Positions 33,069-41,516 are shown, numbered from the stretch's first letter. The stretch: 64,000 nt of DNA from Streptomyces sp. NBC_00370 (GCF_036084755.1 NZ_CP107968.1:4712001-4776000); one strand, 5' to 3'. Program-made: numbers and translations. The notes: generated by a model from the letters alone, not told the origin.

Positions 33069-34565
33069 ATGGGGAGCACGAAGTGGTCGACGAACCCCTG
33101 GGACGCGAGGTGGTCGCACGTGGCACAGCAGGCGGGGGGACCGAACGCCGTGCTGTCGGGCTGCCTCGACGAACTCGGATGGAGCCCCAAGGCGCTTGCT
33201 CGCAAGCTCAACAGGGTGTTCGGAGCGGGCACTGTCGCCGAGTCGGCGCCGTACCACTGGAGGGACGGCGGTTCCCTTCCGCGTTCGCCGTTACCGATGA
33301 TGGCTGCCTACGTGCTTTCCCAGGAGTTGGGCAGAGCCATCTCGGTGGCCGAACTGTGGCAAGGCCGCGCGGGCGACTCCTCGGCTCTCGTCCCTGCGGA
33401 CACGGATCTCGCACGGCCCTGGACCGTGCAGGGCATGGAGGCGATCGTGGAGGACTGGGTGATGGGAGGGCTCGTCGACCGGCGCCGATTCCTCGCGATT
33501 TCAGGCGCGGGACTCCTCGCGATCGTCGCCCAGTACCTTGACGGAACGGCAGGGCGAGGCCAGTACGCGCCCCGGATAGCTCCGTCGAACGGCGCCGATC
33601 CACTTGTCGACCAGGTTGAGCAGCACCTGCCCATGCTCCAGTTGCTTGACGACGAGCACGGAGGAGCGCGCCACCTCCCTTACGTAGGTGCTCAGTTCCG
33701 TGCGGTGGGGCTACTCATTCACGATGGTGGGCACTCGCCCGTCGTGACGAGCAGGCTTATTCGCGCGCTTGCGGAGATCGGCCAGCTGGCCGGCTGGATG
33801 GCCTTCGACGCCGCCGATCACGGCCTGGCGCAGCGCTACTTCGCCACGGCGCTGAGAGCCGCGCATCAGGCCAACGACCTGCCCCTGTGCGCCCACATTC
33901 TGGGCGACCTCTCCTTCCAAGCAGCGAGCCGAGGACACCCAGCGGACGCAATCGCCCTCGGCGAGGCCGCCCACCGCGCCAGCGAAGCTGCTCCGCCCGC
34001 AGCCCGGGCATCCGTCCTTTCCCGGCTCGCCTACGCGTATGCCGCTGCCGGCCGTGACAACGACTTCGCACACACCCGCGGCTCTGCCCGAGAACTGATC
34101 GCAAGTCGGGACGGCAGCCAGGAGGAGCCCCGGTGGATGTACTTCCTGACCGACAACCACCTGGACTGCCAGGCCGGCTACGGCTTCATCCAGATGGGGC
34201 GCGCGCGGCAGAAGGCGGACGGCGGCACGAAGGCCCGACGATTCCTCGCGCAGGGGACCGAGATGCTCCGGTCAGGGGCATACGACGTTCCACGTGGCGA
34301 TCCCAGCCAACGTAGGGCCATGTTCGAGGGTGCCTGGCTGGCCTTGGGGCACAGCGCTCACGGAGACCTGGAGGCAGCCTGCGAGATCGGACAGATCGCG
34401 GCTGATCGCCTTGGCGTCGTGCGTTCACCGAGGAGCGCCGCCCTACTGCACCAGCTTGCCGCGGACCTCCGCCGCCGCCAGCGCAACCCGCATGTCCGCA
34501 GCTTCCTGCCGGTCCTCGAAGACGCCCTCGCCCGACATGCTCCATCCTCGCCACCCGGCCGTTAA
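33069..34565 (+). CDS. XRE-like regulator with TPR-type C-terminus
   Basis: 498 residues. The N-terminal part (VLSGCLDELGWSPKALARKL, then VAESAPYHWRDGG) is a degenerate XRE helix-turn-helix of the Streptomyces type. Next comes RRRFLAISGAGLLAI, then helical repeats (LAQRYFATALRAAHQANDLP; ADAIALGEAAHRASEA) like those of TPR-containing pathway regulators. It is transcribed away from the nine-gene operon and is the obvious candidate controller. The D-amino-acid oxidase gene follows 9 bases later. The ATG at 33069 has a weak ribosome site; a start slightly downstream is possible. Confidence 0.78.
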   Translation: MGSTKWSTNPWDARWSHVAQQAGGPNAVLSGCLDELGWSPKALARKLNRVFGAGTVAESAPYHWRDGGSLPRSPLPMMAAYVLSQELGRAISVAELWQGRAGDSSALVPADTDLARPWTVQGMEAIVEDWVMGGLVDRRRFLAISGAGLLAIVAQYLDGTAGRGQYAPRIAPSNGADPLVDQVEQHLPMLQLLDDEHGGARHLPYVGAQFRAVGLLIHDGGHSPVVTSRLIRALAEIGQLAGWMAFDAADHGLAQRYFATALRAAHQANDLPLCAHILGDLSFQAASRGHPADAIALGEAAHRASEAAPPAARASVLSRLAYAYAAAGRDNDFAHTRGSARELIASRDGSQEEPRWMYFLTDNHLDCQAGYGFIQMGRARQKADGGTKARRFLAQGTEMLRSGAYDVPRGDPSQRRAMFEGAWLALGHSAHGDLEAACEIGQIAADRLGVVRSPRSAALLHQLAADLRRRQRNPHVRSFLPVLEDALARHAPSSPPGR

Positions 34566-34574
34566 TGTCGAGAC

Positions 34575-35522
34575 ATGAACGCAGGGGAGCGCGTTGTCGT
34601 TGTCGGGGCTGGGGTGGCAGGACTGACCTCCGCCGTCGTTCTCGCCGAGGCCGGGGCCTTGGTGCGAGTGATCGCCGAGCAGGTGCCGGGTGCGACCTCG
34701 CTGGCCGCCGGAGCGATGTGGGGCCCGTACCTGGTGGAGCCGAAGGACAAGGTCGACCGGTGGGGACAGCGGTCCCTGGAGGTATTCCGGGAGCTGGCCG
34801 AGGACCAGGCCACAGGTGTCCGGCTCACCAGCGGCATCGAGGCATCGCGTACGGCCGAGTCTCCACCGGACTGGGCTACGACCCTGCCGGGATTTCGGCC
34901 GTGCGAGCCGACCGAACTTCCGACCGGGTTCACCGCCGGGTACCGGTTCACAGTGCCGCTGATCGACATGCCCGCGTATCTCGACTACCTCCTGCGCCGG
35001 CTGCATGCGGCCGGCGCAACGGTCGAGCAGCGACGTTTGACTTCGCTCGCGGAAGTCGGCCCAGTCTCTGTGATCGTCAATTGCGCGGGCCTGGGAGCCC
35101 GCGACCTGGTCCTGGATCAAGAACTGCGGCCGATTCGCGGCCAGCACGTAGTCGTCACCAACCCGGGGCTCACCGAGTTCTTTTCCGAGGACACCGGCAC
35201 TTCACCGGATCTGTTGTGCTTCTACCCGCATGGAGAGACCGTCGTCCTGGGCGGCACAGCTATCGACAGCGAAGGCGGCCTCGCCCCTGACGACAAGGCG
35301 GCGGCTGGCATTCTCGCTCGATGCGCCAAGGTCGAACCCCGCCTCGCCCGCGCCCGTGTCCTGGAGTACCGGATCGGCGCTCGGCCGACCCGTTCTCCGG
35401 TCCGCGTGGAGGCGGAGCGGAGGGAGGGCGGTGCGCTGGTCGTGCACAACTACGGTCACGGCGGTGCCGGTGTCACCCTGTCGTGGGGGTGCGCCGAGGA
35501 GGTTCGGGATTGCTTGCTCTGA
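34575..35522 (+). CDS. FAD-dependent D-amino-acid oxidase
   Basis: 315 residues. The dinucleotide-binding motif is VVVVGAGVAGLTSAVVLAEAG (7-27). Family markers include ATSLAAGAMWGPYLV, the internal SVIVNCAGLGAR and the C-terminal HNYGHGGAGVTLSWGCA, which matches the signature of D-amino-acid oxidase. It oxidises D-amino acids to 2-keto acids with release of ammonia and H2O2. It sits 9 bases after the regulator gene, likely in the same transcript. With a 2-hydroxyacid dehydrogenase in the operon, the pair could convert a D-amino acid to a hydroxyacid for the pathway; that link is inference. Confidence 0.9.
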   Translation: MNAGERVVVVGAGVAGLTSAVVLAEAGALVRVIAEQVPGATSLAAGAMWGPYLVEPKDKVDRWGQRSLEVFRELAEDQATGVRLTSGIEASRTAESPPDWATTLPGFRPCEPTELPTGFTAGYRFTVPLIDMPAYLDYLLRRLHAAGATVEQRRLTSLAEVGPVSVIVNCAGLGARDLVLDQELRPIRGQHVVVTNPGLTEFFSEDTGTSPDLLCFYPHGETVVLGGTAIDSEGGLAPDDKAAAGILARCAKVEPRLARARVLEYRIGARPTRSPVRVEAERREGGALVVHNYGHGGAGVTLSWGCAEEVRDCLL

Positions 35523-35692
35523 ACTGACTCTGGGTCTAAGGCCGCCAGACGGAGAGCAGCAGACCACTCAGCTCACGGAGGCGTCCGTCCAGCAGGCGCT
35601 CGGTGCGGTGGTTGGTGTGGCGGGTGCGCTCGACAGAGTCGAGCTGTATCTCAAGGTTGGCCGCAAGGTGGCCCCCTCCACGGCGACTTCGT

Positions 35693-36397
35693 TCACGGAG
35701 TGCCACCGCGCTTATAGCCGACCCACAGCCGACCGCCGACCTGCTCCAGCACCTCGTCCACGACTTCCACGAGCGGCTCAATCCGCCTCGCCAGTACGTC
35801 ACGAAGGCCGTCGTGAAGGCGCATGCTGAGTCCCGGCGCCGTTGTCTCAAGACGGCGCGCCAGCCACTTCCCGCCTCCGTTCCAAGATCCGTCGGCGGTC
35901 AGCGCCAACTCGCCGGTGCGTCGCACCAATTCGGTGGCAATGAACAGCCGTTCGCTCCGATCTTCGCTCCCCGCAAGGTCGTCGAGAAGGTCAGTGATCG
36001 CATAGCGGCGATCATCGATCTCTTCGGCCGACACCGTAGGCGGTCCCGCCGCGGCCAGCTTCCGGGCCTCAGCGGCGACGTAGGCGCCGACCCCGTCGTG
36101 GTCGAAGAGCAGGATCCCGTCGGCGCACATCCAGAGCAGCGGTGATCTGCGCTTTCGTACTTCCCGTTCGACGAATGCGTGCCACGTTGCCTCGGTGTGC
36201 ACGAACATCTCCACGGGCCACTCACCGTGCTGGATGCTTGCCCGGTACGGGGCTGGGGGTCCATGGAGAAGCACCACGATGTCGAGGTCCGACATCGCCG
36301 TGCGACGGTCCGCCACGACGCTGCCTCCTAGGAAGGCGGCCCGGGCGTCAGGGTGGTGCTCCTTGATGACGGCATGTGCGGCGTCGATCGCATCCAT
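35693..36397 (-). CDS. Nucleotidyltransferase-domain protein
   Basis: 234 residues from the ATG at 36397. The catalytic strand is AAFLGGSVVADRRTAMSDLD followed by IVVLL, which gives Gly-Gly-Ser and Asp-x-Asp as in minimal nucleotidyltransferases. The remainder is helical (TVSAEEIDDRRYAITDLLDDL; LALTADGSWNGGGKWLARRL) and resembles streptomycete proteins annotated as nucleotidyltransferases with no known substrate. It converges on the oxidase gene with 170 bases between. It could modify a metabolite, an antibiotic or a nucleic acid end. Whether it belongs to the operon pathway is unclear. Confidence 0.8.
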   Translation of the reverse strand: MDAIDAAHAVIKEHHPDARAAFLGGSVVADRRTAMSDLDIVVLLHGPPAPYRASIQHGEWPVEMFVHTEATWHAFVEREVRKRRSPLLWMCADGILLFDHDGVGAYVAAEARKLAAAGPPTVSAEEIDDRRYAITDLLDDLAGSEDRSERLFIATELVRRTGELALTADGSWNGGGKWLARRLETTAPGLSMRLHDGLRDVLARRIEPLVEVVDEVLEQVGGRLWVGYKRGGTP

Positions 36398-36915
36398 GCA
36401 GCAACTGTTCAGCACTCTGTCTGTCGTGCGCACCGGGTTTCTATGGGGATACGGCAGAGCTGTCCCCAGGGGCAGACTGCTGCTCCATCTGGCATGTCTC
36501 CAGGTCAGCGGGACCGTGCCTGCGGGCAAAAGGTGTTCGCCTTGGCCTCCCTCTGCGCTGACATTGACGCGGGATGGGGTTCACGGCTCCTACGCGGCCC
36601 CTCCGGCGACGTATGAGCGTCGCCTGTGGCCTAGTTCGCCGGGGGCAGACAGGAAAGAGTCTCGAAAGACCGGTCAGCGAGTGCAGAGGGACGTCAACGT
36701 AGACGACCTGCCAGACCTCCAGGTCAGAGCATTGCTCGGCGAGCCTACGACTTCCCTGACCGCAGCTTCTCCACTTGTCTATCTAGCGGAGGCATGACGC
36801 CGACAGTGGGCTCGGGCGCCCATCGCCCGAGGGGGCCGGCGCCATAAACCGGCAGGCTCCCGTCCGGACGCTGCCGCTCCGCGTTGCCGACGGCAAGTAC
36901 ACCCGAACCCGGCCC
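36398..36915. other. Gap upstream of the DUF317 gene
   Basis: 518 bases in which no frame has both a ribosome site and a protein-like composition. A GGAGG-ATG at about 36790-36798 opens only an 18-codon frame. Probably promoter DNA plus decayed sequence. Confidence 0.4.
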
Positions 36916-37540
36916 TTGGAGGCACTCCTGAATCCGCACCACCCGTTCGATCCGTCTTCTATGGCTGGCGCGCTTCCCGCGTATTGGGTCAGCCCTCGGC
37001 ACTTGGCCGGCGATGACGGTCGTCTCTGCGATGTCGTCGCGGACAGTCTCGCCGGTTTGGGCTGGGCGATTCTGACAGCCGTGCGAGGACGGCGAGACTT
37101 CGACGCGCAGGGAGATCACCAGGTGGTGCGCAGCACCGTCCTGCACATCAGTCCCGACGCCCTTCGGTGGGCACAGTGGGTGCTGGCAGACGAGCCGTTC
37201 CACCTCGGTGGTCTGCCGATCGCGTGGCAGGTCTCTGCCCGCTCGGACACCACCAGTTCGCTCGCGGACTGGTCCGCCTATTTCACCCCAGGCGTACCGG
37301 GAGAGGCCATCACCGAGTTTCTCCTGGCGCTCGACCGATGCAACCCGCCCACCACCTTGTACGACGGCCCCGAACTGGTCCTCGCCGCAGCTGCCGGGCA
37401 CGGTTGGCTCCGCGACGCCGACCAACCCCACGCGGCGGCGATGCACCCCACCTTCACCGCCCGCCTCAGCCTCAGCGAGGTGCCGCCCCTCATCCAGGAT
37501 GCCGACCCCAGCGTCCTGACCGCCCACGGCCACCGACTAA
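36916..37540 (+). pseudogene. DUF317-domain protein, interrupted by an IS
   Basis: About 208 codons remain before the insertion. The segments YWVSPRHLAGDDG, then PIAWQVSARSDTTSSLADWS, then YFTPGVPGEAITEFLLALD are characteristic of DUF317 proteins. These are common in Streptomyces, often near integrative elements. The frame runs into the terminal repeat of the IS at 37541. Beyond the IS at 38430 the frame can be resumed for a short stretch (LAQWNGPTPARNR), which fits a single insertion into a once intact gene. The start is either TTG 36916 or ATG 36961. Function of the family is unknown. Confidence 0.78.
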
Positions 37541-38426
37541 CTGATCGTTTCAGAATGAGATCGGTTTGGTGGCTTGGTAGTTGGGTGTTGTGTCGGCAGG
37601 ATTTGGTGGGTATCTGCTGATCTTGTGCCTGATGACCTGTGGGAACGCGTAGCCCCACTGCTGCAGTTCGACCGCCTCGGCGGCGTCAGCATCCGGGGCG
37701 GTTGTCGGCTGATGACGGTGCTGCTCTGCGGGGCATCGTGTACGTGTTGCGCAAGGGTGTGAGCTGGCGGGATGTTCCCGCAGGGCTGGTGGGCTGCAGC
37801 GAGGTGACTGCCTGGCGGCGTCTGCGGGACTGGACCGAGGCCGGAGTGTGGCCCCGCCTGCACGAGGTTTCCTGGCGGAACTGCGTAAAGAGGGCCTGCT
37901 GGAGATGGGCGACGCCGCGATCGACGGCTCGCACATCAGGGCTCTCAAAGGGGGGCTCACACCGGACCTCCGCCAGTCGACCGAGCCCGCCCCGGCAGCA
38001 AGCACCACCTGATCGTCGACCGGCACGGAACCCGGCTCGCCGTTTCCCTGACCAGCGGAAACCGTCACGACATCACCCAGCTCATGCCTCTGCCGGGTGA
38101 CATACCCCGCGTCCGTGGCCTGCGCGGCCGGCCATGCCACCGGCCCCGTCGGCTGTTCGCCGACCGTGGGTACGACTACGACAAGTACCGGCGTCTTGTC
38201 TTCGCCCGTGGGATCATCCCCAAGTTCGACCGTCGAGGAACCCCGCACCGGCTCGGGGCTGGGTAAAACACGGTGGGTCGTCGAGCGGACATTCGCCTGG
38301 CTCCACCAGTTCAAACGACTGCGCATCCGCTACGAGATTCGAGCCGACCTCCACCTCGGACTCCTCCCACTCGCCTGCAGCGTCATCTGCTTGAGGCGGC
38401 TTGGGATCTCATTCTGAAACGATCAG
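37541..38426. mobile_element. IS5-family insertion sequence, degenerate
   Basis: 886 bp flanked by 22-bp perfect terminal inverted repeats (37541-37562 and 38405-38426); the match extends one base further on each side. A 3-bp direct repeat TAA flanks it (37538-37540 and 38427-38429), the likely target duplication. The size, ends and transposase pieces fit the IS5 family. It disrupts the DUF317 gene. The ends are perfect while the transposase is broken, so it might still be mobilised in trans. Confidence 0.9.
37574..38417 (+). pseudogene. IS5-family transposase, multiple frameshifts
   Basis: The pieces add up to a normal DDE transposase of about 270 residues. The N-terminal segment is SADLVPDDLWERVAPLL, the next is GIVYVLRKGVSWRDVPAGL. 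The first catalytic Asp is in AAIDGSHIRALKGG, the second is in RLFADRGYDYDKYRRL, and the Glu region is RWVVERTFAWLHQFKR. They occupy three frames with breaks near 37665, 37870, 38010 and 38260, so no active enzyme is possible from this copy. Family assignment rests on these motifs. Confidence 0.9.
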
Positions 38427-38671
38427 TAAGGCAGTATCCGCAACCGCTCGCCCAGTGGAATGGGCCGACACCCGCGAGGAATAGGTCACTTGCCCAGACA
38501 GATGGTGGCAGAGTGACGACATATCGAAACTCTCGTGAGCAGGGTGACTTGGGAGGTTCGCCTCGTGCAACCGGAGTTGCGTTGCCTCCGGGACGGGTAA
38601 TCCGCGCCACCCTGCACCACTACGACCCGCAGGCTTACGTGATCATCAGGGCTACAGAACGCCCGTGGACG

Positions 38672-38794
38672 TCAGCGGTCGACGATCACGCTCTTGAGGA
38701 AAGTCGAATCACACTTCGAACACTTCAGGCGGTTGGTGCTGGTTGGATGCAGTGTCTGGGTGCCGCAAACCGGACACTTGTGACCCTTGGGCAT
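38672..38794 (-). CDS. 40-residue zinc-ribbon protein
   Basis: ATG at 38794 with AGGAG seven bases upstream, stop at 38672-38674. The 40-residue product has CPVCG and, 15 residues later, CSKCD (Cys7, 10, 25, 28), a classic two-knuckle zinc ribbon, then FLKSVIVDR. The perfect ribosome site and four spaced cysteines argue for a real gene despite its size. Zinc ribbons bind nucleic acids or proteins; the partner here is unknown. It lies in otherwise decayed DNA 245 bases right of the IS. Confidence 0.75.
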   Translation of the reverse strand: MPKGHKCPVCGTQTLHPTSTNRLKCSKCDSTFLKSVIVDR

Positions 38795-39385
38795 CTTGCA
38801 CTCCTGAGATCAGATGCGTGCGCTTCACGCGATAACCGCGAGAGTACGCTCGCACTGCGCCAAGAACTGCGTTTCGGCCTAATCATTACAGGTCTGCTGA
38901 AATCCGTGAGTTAGCAGCATTTCCGCAGGTCGGTGGCCTCATTCTGGCTTAGCCGTCAGGCGTTCCTGTCAGGGCATCAGCTCCGGGTGGGGCCGCGAAA
39001 CACGTGTTGACCTGCGCGTACGGCTGCTGGGTCAGATGCAGCAATAGTCGGCACGGCTCAACCATGCCGGACTTTGCAACGGCCCTGAGTCGCCGAGTCG
39101 CGGGCCTGTGTGGGGACCGCCTCGGCCGTCCGGGACTAGCTTGGCCGCCGATCCCGGACGTGTTGGGCGTCTCCCATCGTGGCGCGGACGGGCGAAGGCG
39201 GGGTGGGACAAGACTATGCGGAGTATGTGTCAGTTCGAGCTTAGAGACCCGCACGGGTCGGGCCTCCTGCCACGCTACGGGCCGGTACACCTCGGAAGTT
39301 CCAACAGGTTGGAACTTTAGGCTCGTCCAGGCAGCGCCGCTATATGAACACGCTGGGCAAGCCCAGCAGGACAGGAGTGAATGCG
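38795..39385. other. Gap without a convincing gene
   Basis: Several overlapping frames exist on both strands, the longest on the minus strand from 39782, but none shows a motif, a ribosome site or streptomycete codon bias. A small inverted repeat (GTTCCAACAGGTTGGAAC, about 39299-39316) lies about 70 bases before the next small gene and might be an operator. Confidence 0.4.
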
Positions 39386-39667
39386 ATGCGAGGTAGAGAG
39401 CTTCCTGCGACTGAGGCAAGCGGGCGGGAAGATGCTCAGCGGTATATGCAGGAGTGCTACCTGGTCGAAGGTACGGACAGGCGCAACGAGCCAGCTGTGC
39501 CTGTGCGGGCGAGCGCACCAGGCAACCGGGATGTCTTCCACAGTGATGATTGCTGCGGGTCGGCGACAGGGGAGGGCCGACAGCCGGACAAGGCGAGCTG
39601 GATGTTGTTTGGCGACGCTCAATCGGCCGGGTACGGACCTTGTGCCCGCTGCGAGTCATCCGCCTAA
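39386..39667 (+). CDS. Small Cys-rich protein, Ada-like metal-site pattern
   Basis: 93 residues from the ATG at 39386, eight bases after AGGAG. The C-terminal half has NRDVFHSDDCCGS, then MLFGDAQSAGYGPCARCESS. This resembles the zinc-binding segment of Ada proteins (F-H-x-x-C ... A-x-x-x-G-Y-x-P-C-x-x-C). The N-terminal half is polar with no motif. It may be a small metal- or DNA-binding protein. The frame is supported by the ribosome site and Cys pattern only, so a chance frame cannot be ruled out. Confidence 0.5.
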   Translation: MRGRELPATEASGREDAQRYMQECYLVEGTDRRNEPAVPVRASAPGNRDVFHSDDCCGSATGEGRQPDKASWMLFGDAQSAGYGPCARCESSA

Positions 39668-40125
39668 CGGCCGGTCCCGACCAAGTGGAGTGGAAGTGCC
39701 CTTCGCGTGGCTCCCCAGTTCGTAAGCCAAGCCGGGGCGCTGCTGTCATCTCGCCATTGTGGTCAGTGAACAGGAAGGGCACTCGCAGTCACGGCATCAC
39801 AGACTGGAGACCCCCTCAGGTGTTGAGAATGCGCCGGAGAGCGTCCTCACGAAGGCGTTGAACCGGGTCGTCGGCATCCCCGTCGAAGCGTGTGGCTTCC
39901 CTGTTCAGGAGGTCTGCGGCAGTGTCCGTGCGAGAGGGGCCTATTGGAAGCCGGGGCCTACCGTCCCTGCTGCCGTGAGAACTCGCCAGGGGTTCGGGCA
40001 TTGGCCGCAGGTGCCCAGATGTCTGCCGATCGGAACGGTATGGCTGCCGACCACCGTCGTCACTTGTCGTAGATGGTCCACTACTTTCCGGCGGGGATGG
40101 CAGCGGGCAGGGTGTGTAGACCGGT
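39668..40125. other. Gap without a convincing gene
   Basis: 458 bases. A minus-strand frame ending at 39816 finishes with a helical, charged stretch (DDPVQRLREDALRRILN) that looks protein-like, but upstream it becomes Ser/Pro-rich and has no start. It may be the tail of a lost gene. No other signal found. Confidence 0.35.
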
Positions 40126-41214
40126 CTAGCGCTTGCCGGTGCCGATGAGCTGCCTGGCCAGCCACGTGAGATCGGTGTCCGCCAGCTTGGCCCATTCCTC
40201 AGGATCGACGTCGGCGGGCACATGGGCGGTGTCCACGTCCCACCACGTCGTTCCCTGTATGCCGTCGGCGGTGCGACCGGTCACGCCCGTAAAGATGTGA
40301 TTGGCCAGCCCGGTAGGCGAGTAGGAGGCTCCGTCCGCGTCCCAGACCAGTGGCTTGGCGGTGTTGTTAACCCAGGTGGCGGTCGCTCGACGGGTGTCTT
40401 CGGCCACCCAGGAGTGGATGTCGTTGCGTATGGCGTCCGTCACGCCATGGCGCGGCCTCATCAGTAGCCTGGTTCCGTCGGGCAGCAGGCCCGCGTCGAA
40501 GAGCACGTGGACGGCGTTGCGCGAGCGTGAGCGTTCCTGCAGTTTCTTGGCCGCCGCCTCGCCTTCGACCCGAGCCGGTGCGAGCGTGAACTCCTCCACC
40601 TCCGGAGTCGGGTAGACCTTGGTGAAGCCGGCGACGAGGTGACCTTCCACCTTCCACAGGCCCACCTGGATGAGGTCGATGTCGAGGCTCATCTCCGACA
40701 GCCAGACCACGGAATGGGTGACCTGCTTGGGGAAGTCGGCGGCGATGATCACTTGGCGGGGGCGCTGGAGCAGCTCCGGGCTCCATTCCCCGTCCACGTG
40801 ATCGAGTAGGCGCTGCGGGCACGCGTCGATATCGAGGTCCTGGCCCCTGCGCGACAGGAAGTCGCGGTGCGCCTGGGCCAGGGTGCCGAGGTCGAACCGG
40901 GACACCAGAGCGGCATACGTGATCGCCTGGAGGTGCACGTCCCGGTCGGCCGTTCCGCGCTTCAGCTCGACCACGACGAGGCGTCCGGTCACGTCCAGCC
41001 CCAATACGTCCAGCCTGTCGCGCGCCGGCACCCCGTCCGTGTCGGCCCACCGGTCGTACTCCGCGGTTACCACGAGCACGGACTCCCCGAGCACCTGCGG
41101 ATGGGCGATCACCCACTCCTGAAGGTGCTGCCGCTCAAGAAGGCTTTCTGCGGCTAGCCCAGTGCGCGATATGGGCGTGGCCGTCTGGCCGGCGACGGTA
41201 AAGAGATGATCCAC
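40126..41214 (-). CDS. NucS/DUF91-like PD-(D/E)XK endonuclease
   Basis: 362 residues. The nuclease core is RDRLDVLGLDVTGRLVVVEL followed by KRG, which gives Asp69 and Glu83-Leu-Lys85, with Gln96 in HLQAITYA. This is the D-E-x-K-Q pattern of NucS-like (DUF91) nucleases. The N-terminal LLERQHLQEWVIAHPQVLG is also typical of this group. The C-terminal half (from about 215) is unrecognised. It is the first gene inside the island next to the tRNA. Such proteins may act in mismatch repair or defence; this one differs from the short chromosomal NucS, so a defence or element-stability role is plausible but unproven. Confidence 0.8.
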   Translation of the reverse strand: MDHLFTVAGQTATPISRTGLAAESLLERQHLQEWVIAHPQVLGESVLVVTAEYDRWADTDGVPARDRLDVLGLDVTGRLVVVELKRGTADRDVHLQAITYAALVSRFDLGTLAQAHRDFLSRRGQDLDIDACPQRLLDHVDGEWSPELLQRPRQVIIAADFPKQVTHSVVWLSEMSLDIDLIQVGLWKVEGHLVAGFTKVYPTPEVEEFTLAPARVEGEAAAKKLQERSRSRNAVHVLFDAGLLPDGTRLLMRPRHGVTDAIRNDIHSWVAEDTRRATATWVNNTAKPLVWDADGASYSPTGLANHIFTGVTGRTADGIQGTTWWDVDTAHVPADVDPEEWAKLADTDLTWLARQLIGTGKR

Positions 41215-41390
41215 GGCGCCCCCTGGTACGCGCCCGGCAGCGGTGTGCCGGACCTCCAGACCCTACGCGGGTGGGCCTACCTCTTGAAGGTTCTTTCGCC
41301 AGACCACGGACATGCCCTCTCGTCGCCTTCTGGGAGCCGGATCCTGAGATTGGCTCCCAAACGGCTCCCAAAACGCCCCCGGAAACCACT

Positions 41391-41425
41391 CAGGGGCCCG
41401 ACCCGCTAAGCGGATCAGGCCCCTG
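41391..41425. terminator. Hairpin just downstream of tRNA-Pro
   Basis: CAGGGGCC at 41391-41398 pairs with 41418-41425, with an inner CCGC/GCGG stem and a short AT loop. It lies 17 bases past the tRNA 3' end in the direction of tRNA transcription and should terminate it. A hairpin of different sequence holds the same position beside the partial copy at 6572-6604, as expected if one belongs to the island and the other to the original chromosome. Confidence 0.7.
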
Positions 41426-41441
41426 ACCTGGTGTTAAAGCT

Positions 41442-41484
41442 GTCGGGGTGGCGGGATTTGAACCCACGACCTCTTCGTCCCGAA
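41442..41484. repeat. att site: 43-bp direct repeat inside tRNA-Pro
   Basis: Identical to 6612-6654. It spans from the first base of the anticodon loop to one base beyond the discriminator. It is the right boundary of the island. Confidence 0.92.
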
Positions 41485-41516
41485 CGAAGCGCGCTGCCAA
41501 GCTGCGCTACACCCCG
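41443..41516 (-). tRNA. tRNA-Pro (anticodon CGG)
   Basis: A full cloverleaf can be drawn on the minus strand. The acceptor stem CGGGGTG pairs with CACCCCG, the D stem is GCGC/GCGC, and the anticodon arm is CTTCG-TTCGGGA-CGAAG with anticodon CGG. The T arm is GTGGG-TTCAAAT-CCCGC and the discriminator is A. CCA is not encoded. This gene is the attachment site of the island; its 3' half is restored by the element, so it should stay functional. Confidence 0.96.

Larger units (their letters stand above)
6612..41484. mobile_element. 34.8-kb genomic island at the tRNA-Pro 3' end
   Basis: The island is delimited by the 43-bp direct repeats at 6612-6654 and 41442-41484, with the full tRNA gene kept at the right end. 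Orientation fits: the tRNA is on the minus strand, so its 3' end faces the island. Contents are accessory: a defence block (7-22 kb), a glutamyl-tRNA synthetase, an unrecognised biosynthetic operon, a DUF317 gene, an IS and decayed DNA. I see no intact integrase, excisionase, replication or transfer gene inside, so it is probably no longer self-mobile. The repeat and layout are seen directly; the integration history is inferred. Confidence 0.85.

Noticed and set aside
38949..39782. 277-codon minus-strand frame
   Set aside because: No motif, no ribosome site, Pro/Arg/Ser-rich, and overlaps the better-supported small Cys protein.
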